A stretch of DNA of 64,000 nt from Lachnospiraceae bacterium. Its GTDB lineage: Bacteria > Bacillota > Clostridia > Lachnospirales > Lachnospiraceae. Positions 37,251 to 45,976 of the stretch are shown one piece after another. The notes beneath the pieces are model-generated. The model saw only the letters and a list, made by a program, of their open reading frames with translations. It had not been told where the DNA came from and ran no database searches. Numbering within the stretch: position 1 is the stretch's first letter; each line of letters starts with the position of its first letter. The position numbers and the translations under genes were made by a program. The stretch is taken from assembly GCA_902363835.1 (NCBI GenBank), contig CABJBM010000015.1, positions 62,001 to 126,000 on the forward strand, read 5' to 3'.

Positions 37251-37985
37251 ATGAGAGCAGTGATCACAGGAGGAACAAGTGGAATTGGCTTAAGTGCTGC
37301 AATAGAGCTGGGGAAGGCTGGTTATGATATTATTATTACCGGAATTAATCATGAGGACGCAAAAGCCGCGTTGGAAACCCTGAAAAGCCACGGGATAAAC
37401 AGCGAATTCATTTATGCAGATTCCATGAAAGAAGAAGACGTCAATCTTTGTTTTGAAAAAATTTCCCAGACATATGATTCCCTGGATGTGTTGGTAAACA
37501 ACGTGGGAGGTCTTGGGGGAAGACAGCGCTTTGAAGAGATGGAGACTTCTTTTATGCGAAGAGTAATGGCTCTTAACTTTGACAGCGCATTTTTTGCAAG
37601 CCGTGCAGCCATCCCCCTGTTAAAAAAGGGCAATCATCCTTCAATTATTAATTACAGCACCATTGCAGTTACCTCCGGCGGAGGCCCGGGCGCAGGAGTT
37701 TATGCGGCAAGTAAGGCAGCCATTGAAGGACTGACACGGGCGCTGGCAAAAGATCTTGCGGAATATGGAATCCGGGTAAATGCCGTATCACCAGGCACCA
37801 TTGACACGGCATTCCATTCCGCTACAAAGCGTGAGATCCTGGAGTCCTGGAAGGAAGGGATTCTTATGAAACGCCTTGGAGAGCCATCAGAGGTGGCGTC
37901 AGTGATCGGATTCCTGGTTTCTGAAAAAGCTTCCTTTATTACCGGAGAGATCATTCAGATTAATGGCGGCCAGGTATTCATCTGA
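37251..37985 (+). CDS. SDR-family dehydrogenase, KduD/DEH-reductase-like
   Basis: A 244-residue short-chain dehydrogenase: TGGTSGIG cofactor loop at the N terminus, NNVGG, catalytic Ser in NYSTIAVTS and Tyr-x-x-x-Lys (YAASK), and a typical ITGEIIQINGG ending. AAAGGAG precedes the ATG. Next to a KdgF-like cupin and uronate lyases, it most likely reduces a keto-deoxy-uronate (as KduD or alginate-type DEH reductases do). Other SDR substrates cannot be excluded. Confidence 0.8.
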   Translation: MRAVITGGTSGIGLSAAIELGKAGYDIIITGINHEDAKAALETLKSHGINSEFIYADSMKEEDVNLCFEKISQTYDSLDVLVNNVGGLGGRQRFEEMETSFMRRVMALNFDSAFFASRAAIPLLKKGNHPSIINYSTIAVTSGGGPGAGVYAASKAAIEGLTRALAKDLAEYGIRVNAVSPGTIDTAFHSATKREILESWKEGILMKRLGEPSEVASVIGFLVSEKASFITGEIIQINGGQVFI

Positions 37986-38008
37986 TGACATAGAAAGGGA
38001 GTGGTAAT

Positions 38009-38356
38009 ATGGTTTTAAAATATGAAGATATAATTCCTACAAATCCGGAGCCAGGGATCACCAGGCGCATTCTTGCAAGAGGCGGCAGTCTTATGGGGGT
38101 GGAGGCTTCTTTTAAAAAGGGGGCTGTGGGAAGTGTCCATCAGCATTCTCATGAGCAGGTCAGCTACATTGTATCCGGCTCCTTCCAGTATGAAGCCGAT
38201 GGAATAAAATATATGCTGAAAGCCGGTGACAGCTATTATGTGGAACCGGATTCGCTGCATGGCGCAACTGCATTGGAAGATTCTGTGATCCTGGATATTT
38301 TTACGCCCCAGCGGGAAGACTTTATTGCAGATGTAAAAGAAGATGAGGAAGTGTAG
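38009..38356 (+). CDS. kdgF: KdgF-like cupin, unsaturated uronate linearisation
   Basis: A 115-residue single-domain cupin. Metal ligands are predicted at His44 or His46, His48/Gln50 and His84. The C-terminal ILDIFTPQREDF resembles the Asp/Arg catalytic segment of KdgF. KdgF turns the cyclic 4,5-unsaturated uronate left by lyases into the open-chain keto form. Its place at the end of a two-lyase operon supports this role. Confidence 0.72.
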   Translation: MVLKYEDIIPTNPEPGITRRILARGGSLMGVEASFKKGAVGSVHQHSHEQVSYIVSGSFQYEADGIKYMLKAGDSYYVEPDSLHGATALEDSVILDIFTPQREDFIADVKEDEEV

Positions 38357-38400
38357 CAGGCATTACAAGGAAGGGAAAGTTTCAGTTATAAAATTTCATA

Positions 38401-38448
38401 CAGGAATGATAGGCTGCCAAAATGCTAAATTGGCAGCCTGCCATTCTT
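38401..38448 (+). terminator. Hairpin at the end of the lyase operon
   Basis: AGGCTGCCA (38411-38419) pairs with TGGCAGCCT (38431-38439), and outer CAGGAATG/CATTCTTG bases extend the stem. There is no strong T tract, so termination may be partial. Confidence 0.55.
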
Positions 38449-38639
38449 GTACCGGTGAATTCCCTCTTTCATTTTGGTTATAAAACATAATTTGAGTCTT
38501 GATCTTAAAAGTCTTTTTCTGCAAAACTATTATCTTCAAAATTCATTGTAAATCAGGATCACTTGTAAAATTTCGTCATCTTCCTTATGATAGTAGACAG
38601 GATACTATTAATTTAATTTGGAAAGAGAAAAGAACTATT

Positions 38640-39428
38640 ATGTTTACAAAACAAAATCTGAAGCAATCTTTGAAAGAAATGGGAATTATGCCCCATGAAA
38701 CTTTGCTCCTGCACTCATCCATGAAGGCAATTGGAGAGGTTGAAGGTGGAGCGGATACAGTACTTGATGCTTTTATGGAATATATGTCTGACGGCCTGCT
38801 TATACTGCCCACTCATACATGGGCCGTCATGTCAGAATACCACAATGTATATGATCCACGAATAGAACCGGCTTGTGTAGGAATTTTACCCAATCTTTTT
38901 ATGAAACGGAAAGGAGTACTTCGTTCCCTTCATCCAACCCATAGTGTGGCTGTGTACGGAAAGGATAGTAAAGAATTTATTGAGGGAGAGGAAAATCGAA
39001 CGACGCCCTGCCCGCCAGGTGGCTGCTATGACCGTTTAAAAGAAAGAAATGGTAAAATCCTGCTTCTTGGGGTTGGGCATGAGCGAAATACTTTTATCCA
39101 CTGCGTGGAAGAACATTTAAATGTACCGGAGCGTCTGACCAAGGAACCCACTTATTTTAAGATCGTCATGCCAGGCAATCAGATTAAGCCCTCCTTCATG
39201 CACTGTCATGACAATCCTGTTACGGATCATATTTCAGAGAATTACACAAAACTGGAACAGGCTTTCTATGACAGAAATGCAGCGGTTAAGGCATCCTTTG
39301 GCGATGCCGCCTGCATTCTGTGTGATGCTAAGGGAATATATGAAGTGACAAAGGATGTGTTGTCCCACCAGATTAATTGTATTATAGAATTGGAAACAAT
39401 TCCTAAGGAGTGGTGGATGAAAGAATAA
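38640..39428 (+). CDS. AAC(3)-family N-acetyltransferase
   Basis: A 262-residue protein of the antibiotic-NAT (AAC(3)/YokD) family. Family marks are LLLHSSMKAIGEVEGGADTV near the N terminus, LPTHTW, LHPTHSVAVYG and GVGHERNTFIHCVEE. Classical members acetylate the 3-amino group of aminoglycosides, but many chromosomal homologues have other amine acceptors. The ATG at 38640 follows GGAAAGAG rather distantly. The open frame to 38499 has no better start. It is a stand-alone gene between two catabolic units. Confidence 0.78.
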   Translation: MFTKQNLKQSLKEMGIMPHETLLLHSSMKAIGEVEGGADTVLDAFMEYMSDGLLILPTHTWAVMSEYHNVYDPRIEPACVGILPNLFMKRKGVLRSLHPTHSVAVYGKDSKEFIEGEENRTTPCPPGGCYDRLKERNGKILLLGVGHERNTFIHCVEEHLNVPERLTKEPTYFKIVMPGNQIKPSFMHCHDNPVTDHISENYTKLEQAFYDRNAAVKASFGDAACILCDAKGIYEVTKDVLSHQINCIIELETIPKEWWMKE

Positions 39429-39581
39429 GTTGAATTTTTTTATGCAGCAGGATTGTCTTAAACTTTCTAAAATGCAAATCTGTTGATAACATTCCATTGT
39501 TGCTGCAGACAGGATAATTGGATTTACAGAACAGAATTCTGGTTCTCTTGTTCAAGCCCGCGTTGGAAGGGCAAATCTCTG

Positions 39582-39879
39582 CTATATTTCCTGAATAAAA
39601 CGAATATCCTTGCTCTCGCTGAGCTGTTGCATGATTTCCTGATGGTTTATTTTGGGCACTTGAATAACCGTGTTTGCCTCCGCCGGCCTTCTGCCATCTG
39701 CCCTGGCCCAAAGCCCCGCTGCCGTTGGCAGGCCGCGTACATGGTTCCGCCGGTCGATTGCGTTTTCTCTGTTTCATACCGATCACCCCGCCGCACCCGG
39801 CGGAAAGGAGTAATCGAAACAGGAGTGTCAGCAGCCAGTTTGGTTCAAATGATGAAAGTAACCGTGTTACAAAGTTCAT
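39582..39879 (-). pseudogene. mgtC: Decayed mgtC/sapB-family gene
   Basis: On the reverse strand the ATG at 39879 has an AAGGA site and overlaps the upstream stop (ATGA). The first about 45 codons encode the MgtC N terminus (LLFRLLLSAGCGGVIGMKQR). After RNRPA the frame moves by one base. In the new frame the family's later motif appears almost at once (VRGLPTAAGLWA), then a typical C-terminal end (TVIQVPKINHQEIMQQL) closing at 39582. The intermediate membrane segments are missing. So this is a deletion- and frameshift-derived remnant. Confidence 0.7.
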
Positions 39880-40766
39880 AGCGAATTCCTTCTCAGCCCA
39901 TTGATTTGTGCGATCATATGGTTACCTGTCTCCACACTCAGCCTCATGGACGAAGGTACCAGCGGCGCAGGAATACCAGGCAGGTAGTGCTGTATCTCAA
40001 AAGTAAAAGGATTATTATACTCTATATCCGCCAGCGCCTGTAAAATTTCCGTCCAGGAGATTCTCCCCATGTAGGGCAGGATATGCACATGCGTTGGTCC
40101 GGCTTCATCGGAAATGTGCAGGCATTTTAACCGGTCACCCAGCATTCGGATGGCCCTGGCTTGATCCAGGCCTTCAATGCTTCCATGCTCTGTATCCCAA
40201 CATGCCCCCACATTGGGCCGGTCCACCGCATCCACCAGATCCATCAGCTCCCGGACATCAATGGCATACCGCCTCACTCCCTCCACAGTCTTCCCCCACA
40301 TGTTTTCTATGGCAATCCCAACACAAAACTGTTTTGCATAGTCAGCCAGTTCCTGAAAAAACCGCACATTCATTTCATGGGTATCTTGGGCCGCTTTTCC
40401 TTGTTTTATATGGGTAGAGGGATGTACTACGATCCAGGGCGCCCCCAGCAGGGCAGCTCCCTCTATGCTGCGCCGCATCATTTGATCCAAGGGCAAAGCA
40501 TCGGCAGACGGATTACAAAAGTCATACAGCGTTGCATGGGCCTGCACAAAACGTACCTGTAAATTGTCCGCCAATTCCTTGTACTGTAAGATCCCTTGTT
40601 TCCAGTTCTTTCCTAACAGGCGGTCCGGCTGTTTGGCCAGTTCTACAAAACCAAAATCAAGTGCTTTGTAACCGGCAGCGGCACATGTGCGGATGCTGTG
40701 CTCTATCGGAATATCCGGCGCGTCCCATTGTTCGCAATAAATATTTGTAGAAGCCGCAAGAATCAT
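39876..40766 (-). CDS. Sugar phosphate isomerase/epimerase-like TIM barrel
   Basis: A 296-residue AP-endonuclease-2-like (xylose isomerase-like) TIM barrel. Metal-binding candidates occur in IAIENMWGKT (Glu), GACWDTEHG (Asp/His), KCLHISDE and TFEIQHY (Glu). The ATG at 40766 has AGGGGTG 5 bases upstream; the frame is open to 40811 without a better site. It is probably a sugar isomerase or epimerase for the product of the nucleoside-hydrolase operon. It follows the HAD gene by one base and overlaps the mgtC remnant start by 4. Confidence 0.8.
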   Translation of the reverse strand: MILAASTNIYCEQWDAPDIPIEHSIRTCAAAGYKALDFGFVELAKQPDRLLGKNWKQGILQYKELADNLQVRFVQAHATLYDFCNPSADALPLDQMMRRSIEGAALLGAPWIVVHPSTHIKQGKAAQDTHEMNVRFFQELADYAKQFCVGIAIENMWGKTVEGVRRYAIDVRELMDLVDAVDRPNVGACWDTEHGSIEGLDQARAIRMLGDRLKCLHISDEAGPTHVHILPYMGRISWTEILQALADIEYNNPFTFEIQHYLPGIPAPLVPSSMRLSVETGNHMIAQINGLRRNSL

Positions 40767-40767
40767 A

Positions 40768-41595
40768 TCAATCACCCCTTTTTCCCATGTAATGTTCATC
40801 ACGCAGTGCAATTACACGAATCGCTTCAACGGCACCCTCTGTAAAAGGCAGGGTGCAAAGATAATCGGCAAACCTTTTGGTAGAGGGTACGGCATTGTTA
40901 ACCGCAGCTCCAACCCCGGCCATTGCCAGCATTTCGTTATCATTCTCGTTATCACCGATTGCCAGCACTTCGTTTTCCCTTATCTCCAGCAGTTTACATA
41001 AATCCTGTAATGCAACGGCTTTGTTTACGTCTTTTGCCACAATCTCACAACCTTTGTCACCATATACGGTGATAGAGTAAAAGTCTCTTATTTTATCCAG
41101 AAAACCTTTGAGCGAATCAAATTTTGCACTCCCTGGTTCGGTTATGATATTTAATTTGTCAGCCATTTCAACCGCCCAATTAATTGTGCGAATCTCCCTG
41201 ATGGGCATAGTACGCCCTGCTTCCTTTCTCTTGCGGGTCCACTGGGTTTCTGAAAAGCTATATTCCGTATCCCGCTGAAACATCAGTACCGTAAAACCAT
41301 TTGGAACTGCGGCGCGTACCAGATTCTCTAAGTTTGCCAAAGGAAAAGAGCGGCGGTATAAGACTTTTTCTCCGTCACACAGCACAGCACCATTACAGGT
41401 GATGATGGGCGCTGTAATCATAAGCTGCCGTGCAAAGCGTTCAACCGCATAATAGGGGCGCCCGGTGATAAAGGTAAACCGGATCTTACATTTGGCAAGT
41501 TCTGCAACGGTTTGTACCGCCTCCTCAGAAATAGAGGCATCAGGACCGAGAAGCGTCCCGTCCAAGTCGGTAACGACAAGCCGGATATTCTGCAT
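40768..41595 (-). CDS. HAD-superfamily Cof-type sugar phosphatase
   Basis: A 275-residue Cof-type phosphatase: motif I DLDGTLLGPD near the N terminus, motif II TFITGRP, motif III Lys region, and motif IV GDNENDNEML. Such enzymes dephosphorylate sugar phosphates or flavin-type substrates. It belongs to a reverse-strand operon with the Ugp-like importer. AAGGAG precedes the ATG. Confidence 0.88.
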   Translation of the reverse strand: MQNIRLVVTDLDGTLLGPDASISEEAVQTVAELAKCKIRFTFITGRPYYAVERFARQLMITAPIITCNGAVLCDGEKVLYRRSFPLANLENLVRAAVPNGFTVLMFQRDTEYSFSETQWTRKRKEAGRTMPIREIRTINWAVEMADKLNIITEPGSAKFDSLKGFLDKIRDFYSITVYGDKGCEIVAKDVNKAVALQDLCKLLEIRENEVLAIGDNENDNEMLAMAGVGAAVNNAVPSTKRFADYLCTLPFTEGAVEAIRVIALRDEHYMGKRGD

Positions 41596-41615
41596 ATTTT
41601 TTTCTCCTTATGAAA

Positions 41616-41658
41616 ATTCCGATGGGGTGGTATGGGAAATATACCGTCTCATCGGAAT
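41616..41658 (-). other. Hairpin after the Ugp-like binding-protein gene
   Basis: On the transcribed strand, ATTCCGATG and CATCGGAAT (41616-41624 and 41650-41658) form a perfect stem, with further GGTAT/ATACC pairing inside. It lies between the binding-protein stop and the HAD gene. Confidence 0.6.
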
Positions 41659-41676
41659 GATTTTTACCCGTTGGCA

Positions 41677-43083
41677 TTAGTTGGCTGCGTGGTATTCATC
41701 CAAAAGGGCGTTGCAGTCGATGGTGATTTTTTCTACTGTATCGTCCACCGACCGTTTGCCCTCACAGAACTCCAACATGGTATCTGTGATCACCTTCTGC
41801 ACGTCGTTGTACACCAGATCCAGTGGTTCCTGTGCATTGGGGCTGGCTGCAAGCATTTCGTCCAGGGCCACTTTGTACTGGGGATTTTCCTCGTAGTATT
41901 TCACCATTTCCGGCAGCTCATAGGCAGCTTTATTAACGGGAATATATCCGGAGGCCTGGGAGAATTTCATCTGGTTCTCCGGCTGCAAGCAATACTGTAC
42001 CACATCCCATGCGGCGTCAACACGGGCTTTGTCTCCCAGATTGAACAAATTCAGGCAGCTTCCACCAATAGCTGCGCCGCCGTTGTCACCTGCATTTACT
42101 TTGGGCAGAAACGCGGTCTGGAAGTCAAAGGTATCTCCCACCAGATCCTTAATGGTTCCTAAACGGGAAGAAGACATAATCAGCATAGCGGACAGACCCT
42201 GAGCAAATTCTTCGTTCATGTTGTCTTCCACATATTTATAACCGCTGGTCTCTATCACCTTTTGCCACTTTTCAAGGAAGTTTTTCATAGTCCCGTCTTC
42301 ACCGGCTGTAATTTTTGTCATGGGCGCGGTCCGACCGCCTTCGTTGTCACCAAAAAAGCTGTCCGGGCTCTGGCTTACCACAAACTGTACCATCTGGTAA
42401 CGGCGGATCTGGACGTTCAGACCATAACGGCTCACATTACCTGCATCATCCTTTAGGGTCAGCGCTTTTGTGTATTCGGCCAACTCATCCAATGTTTTGG
42501 GCGGGCCGTTAAAGCCGGCTTCTTTCAATGCATCTGCGTTATAGTACAAAAGCGGAATGGAGTTGGCAAAGGGGATGGCAACCATTTTTCCCTCATAGCT
42601 GCACATGCGCTGCATTGCTTCGGGGAAGGTGGAGGCTGACACCTCGGATCCCGGATCGTTTAAGTATTCGCTGATGTCCACATTCCAATCCAGTTCCATC
42701 ATGGAAGGAATGACAGAGGTCAGATTGACATTGATATCCGGCGCGTTGGCGGTGTCCTTTGTCTGATAAGCCAGCAGTACCTTGTCAGTACCTTCATATC
42801 CCTGATATACCAGGGATACCTTAATCCCCTTCTCAGCACCCCGCGTTTCATTATAGGTATCAATAATAGACTGCAGTGCTTCTCCCGTTGCTCCGCCAAA
42901 AGAATGCCAGAACACAACTTCAATTGGTTTTTCCGTAGCGTTTGGTTTGGAATCGGAAGTTGAGTCGGCCCCGGATGAGCTGGGGGCGGATGAGTTTTTC
43001 GAGGTACTGCCGCACGCAGCCAGACCAGAACAAAGTGCAAGTGCCATGAGTACCGCGAAAGGTCTTTTCCACGCTTTTTTCAT
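41677..43083 (-). CDS. Sugar/glycerol-phosphate ABC substrate-binding lipoprotein (UgpB-like)
   Basis: A 468-residue SBP_bac_1 protein. The signal peptide ends at a lipobox (SGLAAC) with the lipidated Cys near residue 24. It follows two permease genes and is followed by a hairpin, as with the other binding proteins here. The organisation resembles the Ugp (glycerol-3-phosphate) systems, but nucleoside hydrolase and isomerase neighbours make a nucleoside- or ribose-like ligand also possible. Confidence 0.88.
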   Translation of the reverse strand: MKKAWKRPFAVLMALALCSGLAACGSTSKNSSAPSSSGADSTSDSKPNATEKPIEVVFWHSFGGATGEALQSIIDTYNETRGAEKGIKVSLVYQGYEGTDKVLLAYQTKDTANAPDINVNLTSVIPSMMELDWNVDISEYLNDPGSEVSASTFPEAMQRMCSYEGKMVAIPFANSIPLLYYNADALKEAGFNGPPKTLDELAEYTKALTLKDDAGNVSRYGLNVQIRRYQMVQFVVSQSPDSFFGDNEGGRTAPMTKITAGEDGTMKNFLEKWQKVIETSGYKYVEDNMNEEFAQGLSAMLIMSSSRLGTIKDLVGDTFDFQTAFLPKVNAGDNGGAAIGGSCLNLFNLGDKARVDAAWDVVQYCLQPENQMKFSQASGYIPVNKAAYELPEMVKYYEENPQYKVALDEMLAASPNAQEPLDLVYNDVQKVITDTMLEFCEGKRSVDDTVEKITIDCNALLDEYHAAN

Positions 43084-43134
43084 TGTATATCCTCCTTTTC
43101 ATGTTATGATGTATGATAAAACCAGGAACAGGTT

Positions 43135-44001
43135 TTATTCCTTGACGGCGCCGGTCATCATTCCGCCGACAATCCGCTTTTGAAACAGAAGGAAAACCAG
43201 GATGGACGGAATCAGAATCATCACTGCCGCCGCCATAATCGTCCCGTATCCATAGGAACTTCCTTCATTGATGTTTAACATGGTAATGGCCACCTGGGCA
43301 GTACGCATGTCGTTGATGTTAGTTACAAGCAAAGGCCATAAGTAGGTATTCCAGGTTCCTACAAATGAAGAGATGAACACGGTGGCAATAACCGGTGTGC
43401 TGGAAGGAAGCAGAATCCTGGCATAGAATGTAAAGTTGCCGCATCCGTCCACCAGCGCCGCCTCCCGCAGGGATTTTGAGTAGGTCAAAAAATGCTGGCG
43501 CATGACAAAAATATTCATGGCGGATACGAAAAACACAACCATCATGCCCACGTAGGTATTAATTAATCTCAGTTGAGCGGTAGTAAAGTAATTTTGCACT
43601 ACCAGTACATCAGCGGGAATAATCATGCTACCAACCACAAGATAAAACAGGATTTTTTTACCCTTATAATCAAAGAAAGCAAAGGAAAACGCGGCCATAC
43701 TGGCGGTTACAATACGGACGACGCTGGAAACAAAGGCTACGATGAACGAGTTAAACATAAACCGGAAGATCTTTGTTTGCTCCAATGCAATCACATAATT
43801 GCCCAGGTAAAAAGAATTGGGTAAAAAGTGAAATTGTTTTGTTAAAACCTCATCCGGGCGCATGAAGGAAATGCAGACCGCATAGATCAATGGCGTCATC
43901 AGCAAAAGGCCCAATGCGAGACAAAACAACTGGTATAAACTACTTTTTTTCGCCCTTTTCCAATGGATCATTGTTTTTTTATCTTCGCTTTTATTAATCA
44001 T
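43135..44001 (-). CDS. ABC permease, UgpE type
   Basis: A 288-residue permease with six predicted membrane segments. The EAA loop (REAALVDGCGNFTFYARILLPS) and the terminal RIVGGMMTGAVKE fit UgpE/MalG. It overlaps the preceding permease gene by 8 bases. No ATPase lies in the operon. Confidence 0.9.
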   Translation of the reverse strand: MINKSEDKKTMIHWKRAKKSSLYQLFCLALGLLLMTPLIYAVCISFMRPDEVLTKQFHFLPNSFYLGNYVIALEQTKIFRFMFNSFIVAFVSSVVRIVTASMAAFSFAFFDYKGKKILFYLVVGSMIIPADVLVVQNYFTTAQLRLINTYVGMMVVFFVSAMNIFVMRQHFLTYSKSLREAALVDGCGNFTFYARILLPSSTPVIATVFISSFVGTWNTYLWPLLVTNINDMRTAQVAITMLNINEGSSYGYGTIMAAAVMILIPSILVFLLFQKRIVGGMMTGAVKE

Positions 44002-44932
44002 AGTTCACCTTCTTTTTATCTAAAATCAAACTGAAAACCATCATAATAGCAGCTAATATAAAGCCCACCGTTGTCGCCGCGAATGCAGCGTTATAATTTG
44101 TTCCGATAATCGCTTTCCCATAAATATAGGACATAATGGTTTCGGTGGCACCGTTGGGCTGTCCAGTGGCACCGTTATTGGTGGTCAAAATCAACGTAAG
44201 GCTTGCGGTGGTCATCGCATAGGCGATGTCCTTTACCAGCAGGAACAGCAGGGTAGGAGAAACCAAGGGGATGAGGACTTTGCCCAGCAGCTTTCTCCCC
44301 ACCGCACCATCTACCTGTGCGCTTTCCAATACTTCATTTGAAAGTCCCCTCAGAGCGGAAAACAGAAAAATAAAGTTGTATCCGATATTGGACCAGATCT
44401 GGACAAGTATCAAGGACAACAGTGCCGTTTTGGGATCTGTCAGCCATGATACAGAAATGCCGAACAGTTTATTGATAATTCCCATGGACGGGTTGTAGGC
44501 GAGTTGAAAAATCATGGCAATGACAGAGGCAGATACTGCCATGGATAGGGCGAATAATGCTTCGTATGCAATAGACAGCTTGTGGTGCCTGCGTGCCAAC
44601 AGTGCCAGGGCGAATCCAATTACAATGCTGATGGGTACCGTTGTAAGGACATAGATAAAGGTGTTTCCTATGGCCTGCAGAAACTTTTTATCTGTCAGTA
44701 CACGCATATAATTGGTGAAACCCGCAAACTCTTTGATCTCGCGGAATTTATTCACGGTAAAAAAGCTGAGAATGGCGTTTTGGATGAAGGGGTAATAGGT
44801 AAACAAAAAAAGCATGCTAAAAGCTGGTAAAAGATACAGATAAGGTTCCATGGAACGAAAAGCTTTTTTTCTCAACCGCCTTGCGGGGGATTGCATATTG
44901 TTATGGGGCCTTACCAAATGGAGTTGCTTCAT
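43994..44932 (-). CDS. ABC permease, UgpA type
   Basis: A 312-residue permease with six predicted membrane segments. The N terminus YLLPAFSMLFLFTYYPFIQN and the loop ESAQVDGAVGRKLLGKVLIPL fit UgpA/MalF. AAAGGAG precedes the ATG. It is the second gene of the reverse operon after the nucleoside-hydrolase-like gene. Confidence 0.9.
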   Translation of the reverse strand: MKQLHLVRPHNNMQSPARRLRKKAFRSMEPYLYLLPAFSMLFLFTYYPFIQNAILSFFTVNKFREIKEFAGFTNYMRVLTDKKFLQAIGNTFIYVLTTVPISIVIGFALALLARRHHKLSIAYEALFALSMAVSASVIAMIFQLAYNPSMGIINKLFGISVSWLTDPKTALLSLILVQIWSNIGYNFIFLFSALRGLSNEVLESAQVDGAVGRKLLGKVLIPLVSPTLLFLLVKDIAYAMTTASLTLILTTNNGATGQPNGATETIMSYIYGKAIIGTNYNAAFAATTVGFILAAIMMVFSLILDKKKVNYD

Positions 44933-44959
44933 CGCGGTTCTCCTTTCACCTTTTCAGGA

Positions 44960-45928
44960 TTATTCATAAAGTGCCAGCTTTTTAAATAAATCGCTCATCA
45001 GCTTATCCCGGTTAATGCTGTATACATAGCGGATAAAAAGCCGGCGCTTATCAATGCTGTAAAAGTTGTCATATTGCATGATCGGGCTGTGCTCCAGACG
45101 GTCCAGCATAAAGTTCTGTCCTAAAAGCCAGCCAACAGCTGCAACATCGGAAAGGGGACGGCTCCAGCAGCACTCGGCATCGCATACAGAAGCTTCTCTG
45201 ACAGTCTTATCCAGTATGTAATCGCAAAATGCATTTTTGCCCCGCAGCCAGTATTCCATTTCCGGTTTAGTCGTTGTAAAATGGTCCAGAACGCCCCGTC
45301 CGGGAAGTAATACAAGCGGAACACCGCTGCCAAGCAGCACCCGGGCGGCGGCAATATCCTGTCCTGCGTTAAAGGAAGCATTGTCATGCCACTCAAAGCT
45401 CATACCTCCCAGCCATATAACAAAAATACGATCCTTAATTTCGGGATGAAGCAAAAGCGTGGAAGCAATATTGGTACAGGCGGCAATTCCAATGACATAA
45501 AGCGGATGATCCGGCGTATACTCCATGGCCAGCCGGTACAAGGCTTCCGTGGATGGTGATTCAATCGGCGATTTCTCGTCACGCAAAAATCCTGGTGCAC
45601 CCTTGTAAACCATTGGCGCAAATTCCTGTCTGTTCAGCATGGAAAGCACGTTGAAAATTTCTTCATAACTCTTCTCCATTCCATCTGCAGGACTCTCCGA
45701 ATGATGGTTAAAAAATGGCGCGGCATAAATTCCCTTCAGCTTTAACCGGTCCTGCCATTGCAGTAAATAAGCAAGTGCAAACTGGTCGTCCACCTCATTA
45801 TAGGGATCCGTGTCCAACACAACATCGACTGGGTGCTCCGGCCGTTTCAATCGCAGGATGGATTGTGCATAATCGTCCATTGTGTTAAAGTTATTGTCTG
45901 TGTAAATATAGGGCTTGGGTGAATTCAT
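44960..45928 (-). CDS. Nucleoside-hydrolase-family protein, variant active site
   Basis: A 322-residue member of the inosine-uridine nucleoside hydrolase (IUNH) fold. The Ca-binding N-terminal motif is DTDPYNEVDD rather than the usual DTDPGIDD, a two-residue insertion seen in the NE-I/V-DDQ subgroup. The C-terminal position usually HD (H-D-P-L-A) is SD (LSDVAAVG), so the conserved His is replaced by Ser. Substrate is uncertain: nucleoside, nicotinamide riboside-like or other N-riboside. It is the first gene of the reverse operon with its own divergent control region. Confidence 0.8.
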   Translation of the reverse strand: MNSPKPYIYTDNNFNTMDDYAQSILRLKRPEHPVDVVLDTDPYNEVDDQFALAYLLQWQDRLKLKGIYAAPFFNHHSESPADGMEKSYEEIFNVLSMLNRQEFAPMVYKGAPGFLRDEKSPIESPSTEALYRLAMEYTPDHPLYVIGIAACTNIASTLLLHPEIKDRIFVIWLGGMSFEWHDNASFNAGQDIAAARVLLGSGVPLVLLPGRGVLDHFTTTKPEMEYWLRGKNAFCDYILDKTVREASVCDAECCWSRPLSDVAAVGWLLGQNFMLDRLEHSPIMQYDNFYSIDKRRLFIRYVYSINRDKLMSDLFKKLALYE

Positions 45929-45976
45929 GAGGTTTTCCTTTCTGACTATACAAAGTGTTGCAAATAAACAATGATT

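Noticed and set aside
39483..39881. 132-codon plus-strand frame
   Set aside because: Antisense to the mgtC remnant, whose family motifs are legible on the reverse strand; the + frame shows no family features.
40161..40562. 133-codon plus-strand frame
   Set aside because: Antisense to the isomerase gene, Pro/His-rich shadow without ribosome site.
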